Positions 38,960-49,022 of a stretch of 64,000 nt of DNA are shown here, in pieces. The stretch comes from Lysobacter gummosus (GTDB lineage: Bacteria > Pseudomonadota > Gammaproteobacteria > Xanthomonadales > Xanthomonadaceae). Position numbers and translations under genes: made by a program. The notes beneath the pieces are model-generated. The model had not been told where the DNA came from. It searched no databases and saw only the letters and a program-made list of their open reading frames with translations. Numbering within the stretch: position 1 is the first letter of the stretch; the number at the start of each line of letters is the position of its first letter. The stretch lies in NCBI RefSeq assembly GCF_001442805.1, contig NZ_CP011131.1, forward strand, positions 1,054,001 through 1,118,000. The letters are read 5' to 3'.

Positions 38960-40336
38960 ATGAGCGAAACCTCCAACCCGGGCAAGAAACTGCCGCTGCA
39001 CTGGAAGATGGCGATCGGCTTCGCGGCCGGTCTGATCCTGGGGCTGATCGTCTACGCCGCCGGCATCGGCAGCGTGACCTGGGCGCAATTGGCCGGCGAC
39101 GCCTGCCCGGCGCTCGCGCCCGGCGCGGAACTGGGCTGGCAATGCCGCCCGCTGCTCAAGCTGTTCACCGAAATCGTCACCGCGCCGGCCGGCGAGATCT
39201 TCCTGCGCCTGATCTTCATGCTGGTGATCCCGCTGCTGTTCTCGGCCCTGGTCATGGGCGTGAGCGAGATGGGCGACATCCGCTCCTTCGGCCGCGTGGG
39301 TTGGCGCACCCTGGGCCTGACTGTGATCATGTCCGGTCTGGCGGTGGTGCTCGGCCTGGTCATGGTCAACATCTTCCAGCCCGGCGCCGGCGTCGATCCG
39401 GCCCAGGCCCAGCAGTTGATGAGCGAGAACGCCGAGCGCACGCAAAGCATCGTCGCCGGCAGCGCGCATGCCCCCAAGGGCATCCAGATGCTGATCTCGA
39501 TCGTGCCCGACAACGTCATCAAGGCCGCCGCCGACGACGCGATTCTGGCGGTGATGTTCTTCGCCCTGATGATCGGCGTCGGCACCGTGCTGACCCGTTC
39601 CAAGGCGGTGGATACGCTGCGCGAAGGCATCCAGGGCCTGTTCGATATTTCGATGACCCTGATCGGCCTGGTGATCAAGCTGGCGCCGTACGCGGTGTTC
39701 TGCTTCATGTTCAACCTGGCCTCGGCGTTCGGCTGGGACCTGCTGTTCAAGCTGGCCAAGTACGTGGCCGTGGTGGTCGCGGCGCTGGCCATCCACCTGT
39801 TCGTGGTCTATTCGCTGGCGCTCAAATTCATCGGCGGCCGCTCGCCGCTGGAGTTCTTCAAGGGCGCGCAGGAAGCGATGGTGCTGGCGTTCTCCACCGC
39901 GTCCAGCAACGCGACCCTGCCGACCGCGCTGCGCGTGGCCGACGAACTCAAACTGCCGCGGCGCATCTCGCGCTTCGTGCTCACCGTCGGCGCGACCGCG
40001 AACCAGAACGGCACCGCCTTGTTCGAAGGCGTCACGGTGATCTTCCTGGCGCAGTTCTTCGGCGTCGATCTGAGCCTGGGCCAGCAGGTCATGGTGATGT
40101 TGGTGTGCATCCTCGGCGGCATCGGCACGGCCGGCGTTCCGTCGGGCTCGTTGCCGGTGGTGGCGATGATCTGCGCCATGGTCAAGGTGCCGCCGGAAGG
40201 CATCGGCCTGATCCTGGGCGTCAACCACTTCCTGGACATGTGCCGGACCACGCTGAACGTCACCGGCGATATCGCCATCGCCGCGATGGTTTCGCGCGGG
40301 GTCGAAGACACGCCGGCGGAGCAGTTGGCCGATTGA
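38960..40336 (+). CDS. dicarboxylate/amino acid:cation symporter
   Basis: 458 residues, inner-membrane DAACS family (GltP/DctA type) carrier that imports glutamate/aspartate or C4-dicarboxylates with H+ or Na+. Eight helices plus re-entrant loops are expected. Hallmarks: the serine-rich HP1 loop FSTASSNATLPTALRVADE, the helix 7 motif ATANQNGTALFEG (NMNGT type), HP2 AGVPSGSLPVV, and helix 8 NHFLDMCRTTLNVTGD. An unusual loop with two Cys (DACPALAPGAELGWQCRP) lies in the first extracellular segment. Substrate preference is undecided. Confidence 0.94.
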   Translation: MSETSNPGKKLPLHWKMAIGFAAGLILGLIVYAAGIGSVTWAQLAGDACPALAPGAELGWQCRPLLKLFTEIVTAPAGEIFLRLIFMLVIPLLFSALVMGVSEMGDIRSFGRVGWRTLGLTVIMSGLAVVLGLVMVNIFQPGAGVDPAQAQQLMSENAERTQSIVAGSAHAPKGIQMLISIVPDNVIKAAADDAILAVMFFALMIGVGTVLTRSKAVDTLREGIQGLFDISMTLIGLVIKLAPYAVFCFMFNLASAFGWDLLFKLAKYVAVVVAALAIHLFVVYSLALKFIGGRSPLEFFKGAQEAMVLAFSTASSNATLPTALRVADELKLPRRISRFVLTVGATANQNGTALFEGVTVIFLAQFFGVDLSLGQQVMVMLVCILGGIGTAGVPSGSLPVVAMICAMVKVPPEGIGLILGVNHFLDMCRTTLNVTGDIAIAAMVSRGVEDTPAEQLAD

Positions 40337-40359
40337 GTCGGACCAAGCTGCGAGAAACG

Positions 40360-40388
40360 AAAAACCCGCCGGTTCGGCGGGTTTTTTC
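40360..40388 (+). terminator. Rho-independent terminator after the symporter
   Basis: Stem AAAACCCGCCG / CGGCGGGTTTT, loop GTT, then TT; 24 bp after the stop. Confidence 0.92.
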
Positions 40389-40407
40389 TGGGCTGGCCTT
40401 CAGCGGA

Positions 40408-40500
40408 TGTGGGAGAGCCTTCAGGCCCGATGTTTTTTGCTCAGCTCGCCACGCGGCATCGGATCGGAAAGCATCGGGCCTGAAGGCCCTCCCACAAAAG
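40408..40500. repeat. REP-like palindrome, GAGCCTTCAGGCCCGATG variant
   Basis: Inverted repeat in the 387-bp gap before tkt. Arms read TGGGAGAGCCTTCAGGCCC and its near complement GGGCCTGAAGGCCCTCCCA. Same architecture as the copies at 4.7, 11.6 and 60.9 kb but with CCTTCAGGCC in place of GCTTCAGCCC. The remaining 223 bp up to tkt shows nothing I can name. Confidence 0.8.
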
Positions 40501-40723
40501 CCGGCCCTCCAACTAGAGCAAGGGCCCTCCCGCACCGCCGGCCATGCCGATCCTGTCAATTTGCCAGCCCCGACCGGCCCTGCGCGCCTGAACCGGCGGC
40601 GTCGCGCCACGGTTCGGGGCGACATCGCCGCCCCGGGATGGGACAATGCCGGCTCTTCGCCGCGTCCCGCCCGCCTCCGGGACCGGCTTCCCAGCTCCGC
40701 CTTTCCAGCCTTCGCAGACCCTC

Positions 40724-42721
40724 ATGACGACGCCCAGCCGCCGCGACCTCGCCAACGCCATCCGATTCCTCGCCATCGACGCGGTGCAGGCCGCCAACTC
40801 CGGTCATCCCGGCATGCCGATGGGCATGGCCGACATCGCCGAAGTGCTGTGGAACGACTACCTCAGCCACAACCCGGCCGACCCGAAGTGGTTGAACCGC
40901 GACCGCTTCATCCTCTCCAACGGCCACGGCTCGATGCTGCAGTACGCGCTGCTGCATCTGTCCGGCTACGACCTGCCGATCGAAGAGCTCAAGCGCTTCC
41001 GCCAGTTGCATTCGCGCACCCCGGGCCATCCGGAAAACTTCGAAACCCCCGGTATCGAGACCACTACCGGTCCGCTCGGCCAGGGCTTCGCCAACGCGGT
41101 CGGCATGGCGCTGGGCGAGAAGTTGCTGGCCCAGCATTTCAATCGCGAAGGCCACGACATCATCGATCACCGCACCTGGGTGTTCATGGGCGACGGCTGC
41201 CTGATGGAAGGCATCTCGCACGAAGCCGCCTCGCTGGCCGGCACCTGGGGCCTGCACAAGCTGGTCGCGTTCTGGGATGACAACAAGATCTCCATCGACG
41301 GCAATACCGACGGCTGGTTCACCGACGACACCCCGGCGCGCTTCGAGGCCTACGGTTGGCGCGTGATCCGCAACGTCAACGGCCAGGACGCGGTCGAGAT
41401 CAAGACCGCGATCGACACCGCGCTCAAGCACGACGACAAGCCGACGCTGATCTGCTGCCGCACCACCATCGGCTTCGGCTCGCCCGGCAAGGCCGGCAAG
41501 GAATCCTCGCACGGCGCGCCGCTGGGCAAGGATGAAATCGTTGCCACCCGCGCCGCGTTGAACTGGCCCTACGCCGAATTCGAAATCCCGCAGGACATCT
41601 ACGGCGGCTGGCGCGCGCGCGATCACGCCGCCGCGCAGCAGCAGTGGCAGCAGGCCTTCGACGCCTACGCCGCGCAGTTCCCGGCCGAAGCGGCGGAACT
41701 GCTGCGCCGGATCCAGGGCGAACTGCCGCAAGGCTTCCTCGAGCAGGCCGACGCCTACATCGCCAAGCTGCAGGCCGAAGGCCCGACCATCGCCTCGCGC
41801 AAGGCCTCGCAGATGGCGATCGAAGCCTTCGCGCCGCAGCTGCCGGAACTCATCGGCGGCTCGGCCGATCTGGCCCATTCCAACCTGACGTTGTGGAAGG
41901 CCAGCAAGTCGGTCGCCAGCAGCGATCCGAACGCCAACTACGTGTATTACGGCGTGCGCGAATTCGCCATGACCGCGATCAGCAACGGTCTGCAACTGCA
42001 CGGCGGTTTCATCCCGTTCGACGCCACCTTCCTGGTGTTCAGCGACTACGCCCGCAATGCGGTGCGCATGAGCGCGCTGATGGGCGCGCACGTGATCCAC
42101 GTCTATACCCACGACTCGATCGGCCTGGGCGAAGACGGCCCGACCCATCAGCCGATCGAACACATGGCCTCGCTGCGCTACATCCCGCACAACGACCTGT
42201 GGCGTCCGTGCGACGCGGTCGAGTCGGTGGTGTCGTGGAAGGCCGCGATCGCGCGCGCCGACGGCCCGAGTTGCCTGGTGTTCTCGCGCCAGAACCTGAT
42301 GCATCAGCCGCGCACGGCCGAGCAGGTCGCGCAGATCGAACGCGGCGGCTACGTGCTGCGCGACAGCCAGGGCACCCCGGACGTGATCCTGATCGCGACC
42401 GGTTCGGAAGTCGGCCTCGCCACCCAGGCCGCCGACGTGCTGACCGGCGAAGGCGTGAAGGTGCGCGTGGTGTCGATGCCCTCGACCGACGTGTTCGACC
42501 GCCAGCCGCAGGACTACCGCGAATCGGTGCTGCCCAACGCCGTGCGCAAGCGCGTGGCGATCGAAGCGGGCATCACCGACTTCTGGCGCAAGTACGTCGG
42601 CCTGGACGGCGAGGTGGTCGGCATCGACCGCTTCGGCGCATCGGCGCCGGCCGAGGCGTTGTTCCCGTACTTCGGCTTCACCGTCGAACGCGTGGTCGCT
42701 ACGGTCAAGACGCTGGGCTGA
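40724..42721 (+). CDS. tkt: transketolase
   Basis: Thiamine-diphosphate enzyme of the pentose phosphate pathway, 665 residues. Segments: [56 protein letters not shown], the ThDP motif beginning [13 protein letters not shown], and [19 protein letters not shown] in the pyrimidine domain with the catalytic His and Glu region. The start at ATG 40724 agrees with the usual N-terminus ([20 protein letters not shown]). Confidence 0.97.
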   Translation: MTTPSRRDLANAIRFLAIDAVQAANSGHPGMPMGMADIAEVLWNDYLSHNPADPKWLNRDRFILSNGHGSMLQYALLHLSGYDLPIEELKRFRQLHSRTPGHPENFETPGIETTTGPLGQGFANAVGMALGEKLLAQHFNREGHDIIDHRTWVFMGDGCLMEGISHEAASLAGTWGLHKLVAFWDDNKISIDGNTDGWFTDDTPARFEAYGWRVIRNVNGQDAVEIKTAIDTALKHDDKPTLICCRTTIGFGSPGKAGKESSHGAPLGKDEIVATRAALNWPYAEFEIPQDIYGGWRARDHAAAQQQWQQAFDAYAAQFPAEAAELLRRIQGELPQGFLEQADAYIAKLQAEGPTIASRKASQMAIEAFAPQLPELIGGSADLAHSNLTLWKASKSVASSDPNANYVYYGVREFAMTAISNGLQLHGGFIPFDATFLVFSDYARNAVRMSALMGAHVIHVYTHDSIGLGEDGPTHQPIEHMASLRYIPHNDLWRPCDAVESVVSWKAAIARADGPSCLVFSRQNLMHQPRTAEQVAQIERGGYVLRDSQGTPDVILIATGSEVGLATQAADVLTGEGVKVRVVSMPSTDVFDRQPQDYRESVLPNAVRKRVAIEAGITDFWRKYVGLDGEVVGIDRFGASAPAEALFPYFGFTVERVVATVKTLG

Positions 42722-42792
42722 TCCGGCACGGCTGCGCCGCCGCGCCGGTCGATCGCGATCGCGGGCAGGCGGCGGAAACATCGCTGGGCACG

Positions 42793-42822
42793 AAACGGGG
42801 ACCGCCAGTGTCCCCGTTTTCG
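42793..42822 (+). terminator. Rho-independent terminator after tkt
   Basis: Stem AAACGGGGAC / GTCCCCGTTT (perfect, after a CGCCA loop region), followed by TCGTT; 72 bp past the stop. Confidence 0.85.
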
Positions 42823-42890
42823 TTGGCGCGGCCCCGGTCGCGGGCTTACAGTGCACGCCAAAGACAAACTTACCGTACCGAGATACTGCC

Positions 42891-42896
42891 TATAAT
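42891..42896 (+). promoter_or_regulatory. consensus -10 box upstream of the acyltransferase
   Basis: A perfect TATAAT, rare in this GC-rich sequence. The matching -35 (around 42868-42874) is weak. The predicted transcription start, near 42903, rules out translation starting before that point. Confidence 0.6.
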
Positions 42897-42917
42897 GTGC
42901 CCGCCAACGGTTGCGCG

Positions 42918-44168
42918 ATGTCCGATCGCGCACCGTCCCGCGCAGGCGAGGGCATCGCCGGACACCGTGCGGGGCGTTCGCTCACCGCCGTGGAATCCGC
43001 CTACATGCCGCAAGACCCGCAAGCGCTGCCGCGCCTGCCGCAACTCGACGCCCTGCGCGGACTGGCCGCGTTGTACGTGGTGCTCTACCACGTCATGGCC
43101 ATGCCCGATCCCGATCTGCAGGTTCCCGCCGCGGCGCTGCCGATCGTCGGCATGGGCGGCAGCGGCGTGGTGCTGTTCTTCGTGATGAGCGCGTTCTCGC
43201 TGTGCATGACCTGGCCGCGCCATGTCGCCAGCGGATTGCCGCTGCGCAGTTTCTACCTGAGCCGCTTGTTCCGTATCGCGCCGCTGTTGTTGGTGCTGCT
43301 CGCGGTGATGGTGTTGCGCGACCAGTTGCGCCAGCCCGCGCGCTACGGCGCGAGCGAGATCGGCTGGAACCTGTCGATGCTGTTCGGCCTGTCGCCGCAG
43401 TGGCAGGCCGGGATCGTCATGGGCAGCTGGACCATCGGCGTGGAGATGCTGTTCTACGCCGTGTTTCCGCTGCTGGCGCTGTACGCGCGGCGATTGTTCG
43501 CGCAACTGGCACTGCTGGCGGCGAGCTACGCGCTTGCGCAGTGGGCCGCGCTGGCGGCGCCGCCGTCGCTGGCCTTCCTAGGAAACGGCTACGGCTTGCT
43601 CACCCAGATGCCGATCTTCGTGCTCGGCTGCGTCGTGTTCGGCCTGTGGCGGCGCTTGCGCAAACGGCCGCCGGTGCAGCGCCGCGCCATCGGCCTGGGC
43701 GCGTTGGCGTTGGGCGCCGCTGGATTGGCGGCGCTGGTCTATGGCGGCTTGCCTGCGAGCCGTTGGGCGACGTTGTGGCACCTCAGCGCGCTCGGTTACG
43801 CACTGGTGTTGCTGGGCTTGCTGCTGGCCGGCGAGAGCGGTGGCGTGCGATCGTTCGCCGGCGTTTTGACCGGCGCGGTGGTCGGCATGCTGGTCAACCG
43901 CATCACCTGCTTCCTCGGCGCGATCAGCTACTCACTGTATTTGCTGCACCCGTTCGTCGTCTCGCGCCTGTACGGGGTATTCGCGCGCCTGTACGCGGCG
44001 TTGCCGGATAGCGCGGCCTACGCGGCTTGCCTGGCGCTGAGCCTGGCCCTGGCGATCCCGGTGTCGTGGCTGACGTATCGCTTGGTGGAACTGCCGGGGA
44101 TGCGCTGGGGCCGACGCGCGTTCGAGCGGACGAAGGCATCGCGGGCGGTGGCGAGCGCGGCGGCGTGA
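42918..44168 (+). CDS. acyltransferase family 3 (OafA/YrhL-type) membrane protein
   Basis: 416 residues from the ATG at 42918; an ATG at 43005 (MPQDPQAL) is equally plausible since homology begins at [19 protein letters not shown] (the conserved R...H of the AT3 family). About ten membrane helices follow, with [36 protein letters not shown] and [17 protein letters not shown] as family landmarks. Such proteins O-acetylate surface polysaccharides or lipids from the inner membrane. The target is unknown; no polysaccharide genes are nearby. Confidence 0.9.
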   Translation: MSDRAPSRAGEGIAGHRAGRSLTAVESAYMPQDPQALPRLPQLDALRGLAALYVVLYHVMAMPDPDLQVPAAALPIVGMGGSGVVLFFVMSAFSLCMTWPRHVASGLPLRSFYLSRLFRIAPLLLVLLAVMVLRDQLRQPARYGASEIGWNLSMLFGLSPQWQAGIVMGSWTIGVEMLFYAVFPLLALYARRLFAQLALLAASYALAQWAALAAPPSLAFLGNGYGLLTQMPIFVLGCVVFGLWRRLRKRPPVQRRAIGLGALALGAAGLAALVYGGLPASRWATLWHLSALGYALVLLGLLLAGESGGVRSFAGVLTGAVVGMLVNRITCFLGAISYSLYLLHPFVVSRLYGVFARLYAALPDSAAYAACLALSLALAIPVSWLTYRLVELPGMRWGRRAFERTKASRAVASAAA

Positions 44169-44267
44169 TCCCGGCTGGCGCGCCTCCACGGCCGCCGTCC
44201 TGGACTTGGAAGCGCAGTCGGCCGTTGCGGGCCGTGAAGCGTCGAAGGCCGTGCCGCGCCGGCCTGC

Positions 44268-45017
44268 TCAGATCCGCACCATCGCGCGCTGACGCTGGCG
44301 CAGCAGGCTGATCGTGAGCACCGCCGCGAGCAGCGCGGTGGTGACCACGAAGATGCCCACGCCCAGGTAGCCGCCGCTGACGCCGCCAGCGGTGGCCGCG
44401 CTGCCGGCCTGGTTCGGCACGAAGCTGGCCGCGAGCATGCCGGTGTAGTGCATGCCGCACACGGCCACGCCCATCACCAGCGCGCTGCCGAGCATCTGGC
44501 CCCAGCCGCGCAGGTTGAAGGCCAGCCACAGGGCGACGATGGAGGCGACGATCGCGATCGCCGCCGAAGCCATCACCAGCGTGCTGTCGTAGACGGTGTC
44601 GGCCGGCATCAGCATCGCGGCCATGCCGGCGTAGTGCATGCCGGTCACGCCCAGGCCCATCAGCACGCCGCCGATGATGAGCTTGCCCCAGTTGAATACG
44701 CCGGTGCCGGCGATGCCCAGTCCGGCCATGCACGAAACCACCGCGACCACCGCCGAGCCCAGCGTGATCGGCAGGTCGTAGGTGACCTCCACGTTCATGC
44801 GGCAGGCGAGCATGGCGATGAAGTGCATGGCCCAGATCGCGCCGCCGCCCATCGCGGCGCCCGCGGAGACCACGGCGCGTCGGCGCGCCGCGCCGGTGGC
44901 GCTTGGGATGGCGATCGCCAACTGCAGGGCGGTGAACGAGCCCAGTACCGACACCAGATAGGACAGCACGACCAGCAATGGATTGTGAGTGCATTGGATC
45001 GCTTGATCGAGCGGCAT
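44268..45017 (-). CDS. stand-alone MHYT-domain sensor protein
   Basis: 249 residues, seven predicted membrane helices. Three copies of the MHYT motif: AMHFIAML, GMHYAGMAAM and GMHYTGMLAA, whose His and Met residues are thought to bind copper and sense O2, CO or NO. Unlike most relatives it has no GGDEF, EAL or kinase output domain and ends shortly after the last helix. It must act through a partner; the V4R protein 140 bp upstream on the same strand is a candidate. Confidence 0.92.
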   Translation of the reverse strand: MPLDQAIQCTHNPLLVVLSYLVSVLGSFTALQLAIAIPSATGAARRRAVVSAGAAMGGGAIWAMHFIAMLACRMNVEVTYDLPITLGSAVVAVVSCMAGLGIAGTGVFNWGKLIIGGVLMGLGVTGMHYAGMAAMLMPADTVYDSTLVMASAAIAIVASIVALWLAFNLRGWGQMLGSALVMGVAVCGMHYTGMLAASFVPNQAGSAATAGGVSGGYLGVGIFVVTTALLAAVLTISLLRQRQRAMVRI

Positions 45018-45157
45018 GACGAACTCCCTTGTTCAACGGCTTGGGGACGGACTGAGGTAGGCGGTTTTCGTCCGGGCGCCGTCCCGCGCCGAGGCGATAT
45101 CCGTGCCGCGTGTGGCGCCGTGGCCGTCCTGCCGCGACGTTCGACCGGTCCGTTCGG

Positions 45158-45943
45158 TCAAGTGAGGAACTCGAACCGGCACGTCTCCGCGCCGGTGTTG
45201 CGGCATTGGCTTTCCACGACGTGCACGTGGGCGCCGTGCTGGCCTTCCAGCAGCCCGCCGAGCATGCCGCGCAGGAAATGGCAGCATTCCCCAGGCGAAT
45301 TGCGATGGCAGAAGGGGCTGTTGCGCACGTACAAGGCGCCCTCGCGCAGGTCGGTCTGGAGCAACTGGCGCATCGCCGGCAAGGCGATGCGGCGCACCGA
45401 GTCGGCCAGCGGCAACTGTCCGCCGAGGGCGAAATCGCGTTTGTAGACCCACGCACCCACGCGATGGCCGATGTAGCGTAAGGTCGGCTCGCGCTGCGTC
45501 GGTGGCAGGTCGCGTTCCAGCGCCACCAGTTGCAGCAGGATGTTGGGATAGCCGCGGGCGAGTTGCGACAGCAGGATCTCGATTCGCTGCGAATCGACGA
45601 GCGCGACCGCCGGCGCGACCGCCGGTGCGCGAGCCAGCGCGGGAGCCGCTTGCCGTGCCGGCGTCGCGCCGAGGTTCGCGCGCGGATCGGGATGGGCGAA
45701 GTCGTCGCCGCGTGAAGATTCGAAGCTGCGCACCTGGGCATGCGTGCCCAGCGCATCTTCCAACACCAGCAACTGCTCCACCGGACCGCGTGCCATCATC
45801 TTCAGCACGGTGCCTTCATCGCTGTTGAGCGCGCTGTGGCGAAGCAGAGTGAAGCCATTGGCGGCGATCACTTGCCCCAATGCCAGCAGCAGACCCTCGC
45901 GGCGCTCGGAAACCACCCGAAACTCGACATCGATCATTCGCAA
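45158..45943 (-). CDS. V4R (4-vinyl reductase-like) domain protein
   Basis: 261 residues. The N-terminal part (1-70: IDVEFRVVSERREGLLLALGQVIAANGFTL in pieces) looks like an ACT-type ligand-binding fold; an Ala/Pro linker follows (about 85-125). The C-terminal half matches V4R: FLRGMLGGLLEG and the closing VESQCRNTGAETCRFEF, with Cys247 and Cys255 in the CxxxGxxxCxF pattern. V4R domains bind small hydrocarbons or metals and act as sensors or scaffold subunits. No DNA-binding or output domain is visible. Confidence 0.78.
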   Translation of the reverse strand: MRMIDVEFRVVSERREGLLLALGQVIAANGFTLLRHSALNSDEGTVLKMMARGPVEQLLVLEDALGTHAQVRSFESSRGDDFAHPDPRANLGATPARQAAPALARAPAVAPAVALVDSQRIEILLSQLARGYPNILLQLVALERDLPPTQREPTLRYIGHRVGAWVYKRDFALGGQLPLADSVRRIALPAMRQLLQTDLREGALYVRNSPFCHRNSPGECCHFLRGMLGGLLEGQHGAHVHVVESQCRNTGAETCRFEFLT

Positions 45944-46910
45944 ATTCCCATCCTCAACGCGGATCCGTGCCGCTCCTTCGACTGATTCGCGTGTCGCGGC
46001 GCCCGCTTGCGCTCAAAGGCGCGCGATGGGCGTTACTTCGATAGGAACTCCAGCAAGGATCGTGGAGACATCTGAGCGATGTCAACGCGTCAAAACGCGC
46101 GCGAGTGGATCGTGAATGGAAATTTTCCGCGCGGCGGATGCATGCAACCGACTACGCGAAGCCGATTGGGGCGGCCTGTGTGAAGCGGGTTCTGGTGCGG
46201 CTCGTTCTCCGCAAAAAAAATGCGGTCAGGCAGTGCGTGAGATGCTATTTCCGCTTTGCGACGAATGGCGATGAAAAAGTCGGGCAGACAGGCGATCGTT
46301 GCCTGATCGCGCCACTTGGAAGCGCGATTCGACGACGAGCGCATGCGCTCGCCATATGGCGCCTGGCCGATGCCGTGGCTTCATCCCGTTGCGGAATCAT
46401 GGCAACTGTCGCGACTGCGCCGGTTTTTTCGCGCGGCTGTCCGGCGCTCGATGCCGTATCGACGCTGTCGTGGAAGTCGAAGCCCGCGTCGTCTGGAAAA
46501 TTCCGCCGGCGATGTGCTTGGGTGCCATCGCTGTGCGCACTAGTACGCATAAGTCTGCACATCCATCTCGTGATCACCGAAACGGCGCGCGTCGGAAAGG
46601 TATGCCATCAAGTGAAGCGAATAACGCCATTGTCGCCAATATGGGGTGCGGGATTGAATCGTTCGCAGGCGATTGGCGAGCAATAGAACTTCCAAAACTG
46701 GCACAAGATGCAGGTTCGCAACGAAAGCCGATGAAGCGAGGCTTTATCCGCCCGAACGTCGCGCGCGGTCGTTCGGCCCGCGGATCTGCGCCGATCCGCG
46801 CCGTTGGCCCGAGGCCGGATGCGTTCCCGGGCGTGCCGGCGAAAGGGGGCGGGCGCGAATGTTTTCGCCGAGCGCAGGCGGTGCCGACACCCGGGCCGGC
46901 GCCTCCCGGG
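45944..46910. other. gene-poor stretch of lower GC content
   Basis: 967 bp without a convincing gene. Base use is visibly less GC-rich than the flanks, includes a run of eight A residues (46215-46222) inside a short inverted repeat, and open frames are short and rich in Cys, Arg and His with no domain. It may be decayed or recently acquired DNA. The last 50 bp hold a possible stem ACCCGGG / CCCGGGT (46889-46911) at the end of the CoA hydrolase gene. Confidence 0.5.
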
Positions 46911-49022
46911 TCATGCGGTCTTGCGTAGCGCCAGCGCGATCAGACGGGCTTCCACTCGCTCGCCGAGCCCGGCGGGCCGTTCCAGTGCCATGCGTTGCAT
47001 CGCTTCTGCATCTCTTGTCCCCGATGACGACAACGCCTCCAACACGGTGCGCACCTTGGCGCCGGTGGTGGCGGTGTTGGCCTTGAGCCACGTCAAGGCT
47101 TTCACCAGCCGCTGTTCGACCGCGGTGAAATCGCTGCCGAGCGGGTAGTCGGGCAGCACGCCCTCGGCGCGCAGCGGCGCCAGCGCGGCGTGCAGGCGCT
47201 GCGGGCTGTTGCGCTCGCTCAGGCGATAGCGCGCCGGTGACAGCTTGGCGTGGCCCATCGCGGCCTGCAGCAGCGGGAGCTGATGGCCGCTGGCGGCGAT
47301 GCCGGCCATCGCCAGGACGCAGTCCTCGTCGGTCTTGCCGCGCAGGTCGGCGATGCCGTACTCGGTGATGTAGATATCGCGCAGATGGCGGGGGATGGTC
47401 GTCTGCGGATAATTCCAGATCACGTTCGAACGGGTTTCGCCGCCGCTATCGCGGGTCGCGCGCAACATCAGCACCGAGCGCGCATCGGGCAGCGCGTGCG
47501 CCATCGCCACGAAGTTGTATTGCCCGCCGACGCCGGATACCACGCGGCCGTCGTCGAGCGTATCCGACACCGCCGCGCCGAGCGCGGTGGCCATCATGCA
47601 GCTGTTGAAGAAGCGCGCGTCGCGGCGTTGCAGGCGTTCGAGGGTTTCGTTGCCGCCGTAGAGCTCGTTGACTTCGCTGATGCGGCGCATGCTGACGCCG
47701 CGCTGCTGATCGGCGGGCATGTGGCGCAGCCAGTCGTAGAAATCCGGCGAGCCCAGATAGAAGCCGCCTTGCAGGAACTCGCCTTCGCGATCGAGTCGCT
47801 GCAGATCCTCGGCGCCGGCGGTGCCGTCGTGCAGGCGGCGCATCAGCTCCAGATCATCGACGACCTTGCGTTTGATCACGCCGACTTCGACCAGGCGGCG
47901 GAAGCCTTCGTTGATCATTTCGCTACAGCCAAAAAGCCCAATCTGAAATGACCCAAGCGGCGCAACTTGCGCCTTCGCGTTACGGTGGTCGGTGAGGTCA
48001 CCCTCACCCGAAGCGGTGCCTACGAATCTGTCGTCTTGCGCCTTCGCGTTACGGTGGTCGGTGAGGTCACCCTCACCCGAAGCGGTGCCTACGAATCTCT
48101 CACCCGGCGCCATCACGTTACGGTCTCCGCTGAGGTTCCCCTCAACCGAAGCGGCGTCTCCAATCCCCAACGCCTCAATCACCCGCAAATACGCCGAATT
48201 ATCCGTATGCCGCAACGCCAACGCATGGCATAAGGCGTCGGCCAGCGTACCGATGCCGATCTGCAGCGTCCCACCGTCGCGCACCAGGGTGCTGGCGTAG
48301 AAACCGATCGCGTAGTCGGCGTCGCTGACCGGTTGCCGCGGCAGCCCGAACAGTTTCGGATGCGGGCCCGGCGGCGTCACCACCGCATCGAAGAACGAGG
48401 CCTCGACCGCGGCGCTGCCGCCCAGCCACGGCAACTGCGGATCGACTTCGGCGATCAATAGCGGCCGCGGCAGGCCGCGCGCGACGATCGCATCGACCGC
48501 GTCGAAGGTCAGGTCGGTATTGCACGACAACGACAGCCGCGTGCCGCCGGCGGGATCGGCCGCGACCTTCTGCACGATCGCGTTGACGCCGCGATCAGCC
48601 AGGGCGCGCGCGACGTGGGTGTAGTTGAGGCTGGCGTAACGGCGCTGGGTCGCGCTGGCGTTGAGCAGCGAGCCCGATTGCAGATAGAACTCCTCGATCT
48701 CGATGTGCTCGGGCAGGGCGTTGCGCTTGAGCGCCTGCACATAGCGCAGGCGCGGAAAGTCGTCGCCGAAATGGCGCTGCGCGAACGGCCCGATGAAGCG
48801 TCCTTCCAGACCCTTGCCCGCGCCCGGCGGGTCCAGCGACAGTGCCGTGTACAGGCGCAGCGGCCGCTGGGGCTCGCGTTCGGCGCGCTCGTACAAGGCG
48901 TTGAGCAGGCGATGCGGCTTGCCCAGGCCGAGCGGCGCGCCGACGTGCAGCGCGCCGGGCAGGCGCTGGTAGAGAAAGTCGATGGCGTCGGCCAGGGAGT
49001 CGAAATGCAGGGGCGGGTTCAT
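46911..49022 (-). CDS. acetyl-CoA hydrolase/transferase family protein with repeat insertion
   Basis: 703 residues. Family landmarks: HVGAPLGLGKPHRLLNALYE (CoA-binding N-terminal domain), GTLQIGIGTLADAL, GLFGCSEMINEGFRRLVEVG, VVSGVGGQYNFVAMAHAL, NVIWNYPQTTIPRHLRDIYI and TEYGIADLRGKTDEDCVLAM. It likely moves CoA between acyl groups or hydrolyses acyl-CoA. Between residues about 286 and 352, three tandem 23-residue repeats interrupt a loop that is normally short, the last two identical apart from their final residues. I start at ATG 49022 where homology begins. Substrate unknown. Confidence 0.9.
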   Translation of the reverse strand: MNPPLHFDSLADAIDFLYQRLPGALHVGAPLGLGKPHRLLNALYERAEREPQRPLRLYTALSLDPPGAGKGLEGRFIGPFAQRHFGDDFPRLRYVQALKRNALPEHIEIEEFYLQSGSLLNASATQRRYASLNYTHVARALADRGVNAIVQKVAADPAGGTRLSLSCNTDLTFDAVDAIVARGLPRPLLIAEVDPQLPWLGGSAAVEASFFDAVVTPPGPHPKLFGLPRQPVSDADYAIGFYASTLVRDGGTLQIGIGTLADALCHALALRHTDNSAYLRVIEALGIGDAASVEGNLSGDRNVMAPGERFVGTASGEGDLTDHRNAKAQDDRFVGTASGEGDLTDHRNAKAQVAPLGSFQIGLFGCSEMINEGFRRLVEVGVIKRKVVDDLELMRRLHDGTAGAEDLQRLDREGEFLQGGFYLGSPDFYDWLRHMPADQQRGVSMRRISEVNELYGGNETLERLQRRDARFFNSCMMATALGAAVSDTLDDGRVVSGVGGQYNFVAMAHALPDARSVLMLRATRDSGGETRSNVIWNYPQTTIPRHLRDIYITEYGIADLRGKTDEDCVLAMAGIAASGHQLPLLQAAMGHAKLSPARYRLSERNSPQRLHAALAPLRAEGVLPDYPLGSDFTAVEQRLVKALTWLKANTATTGAKVRTVLEALSSSGTRDAEAMQRMALERPAGLGERVEARLIALALRKTA
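47967..48173. repeat. in-frame 69-bp tandem repeats within the CoA hydrolase gene
   Basis: Two near-identical 69-bp units (47967-48035 and 48036-48104) and a third, diverged unit (about 48105-48173). 69 is a multiple of three, so the frame is kept. Each unit holds the perfect inverted repeat GGTGAGG-TCA-CCCTCACC-type core and the outer words CTTCGCGTTACGG and CCGAAGCGGTG, much like an intergenic palindromic repeat. Encoded unit: RFVGTASGEGDLTDHRNAKA plus three residues. Confidence 0.92.

Noticed and set aside
46105..46686. 193-codon open frame in the gene-poor stretch
   Set aside because: No ribosome site of quality, Cys/Arg/His-rich product, no domain, and competing frames on both strands.
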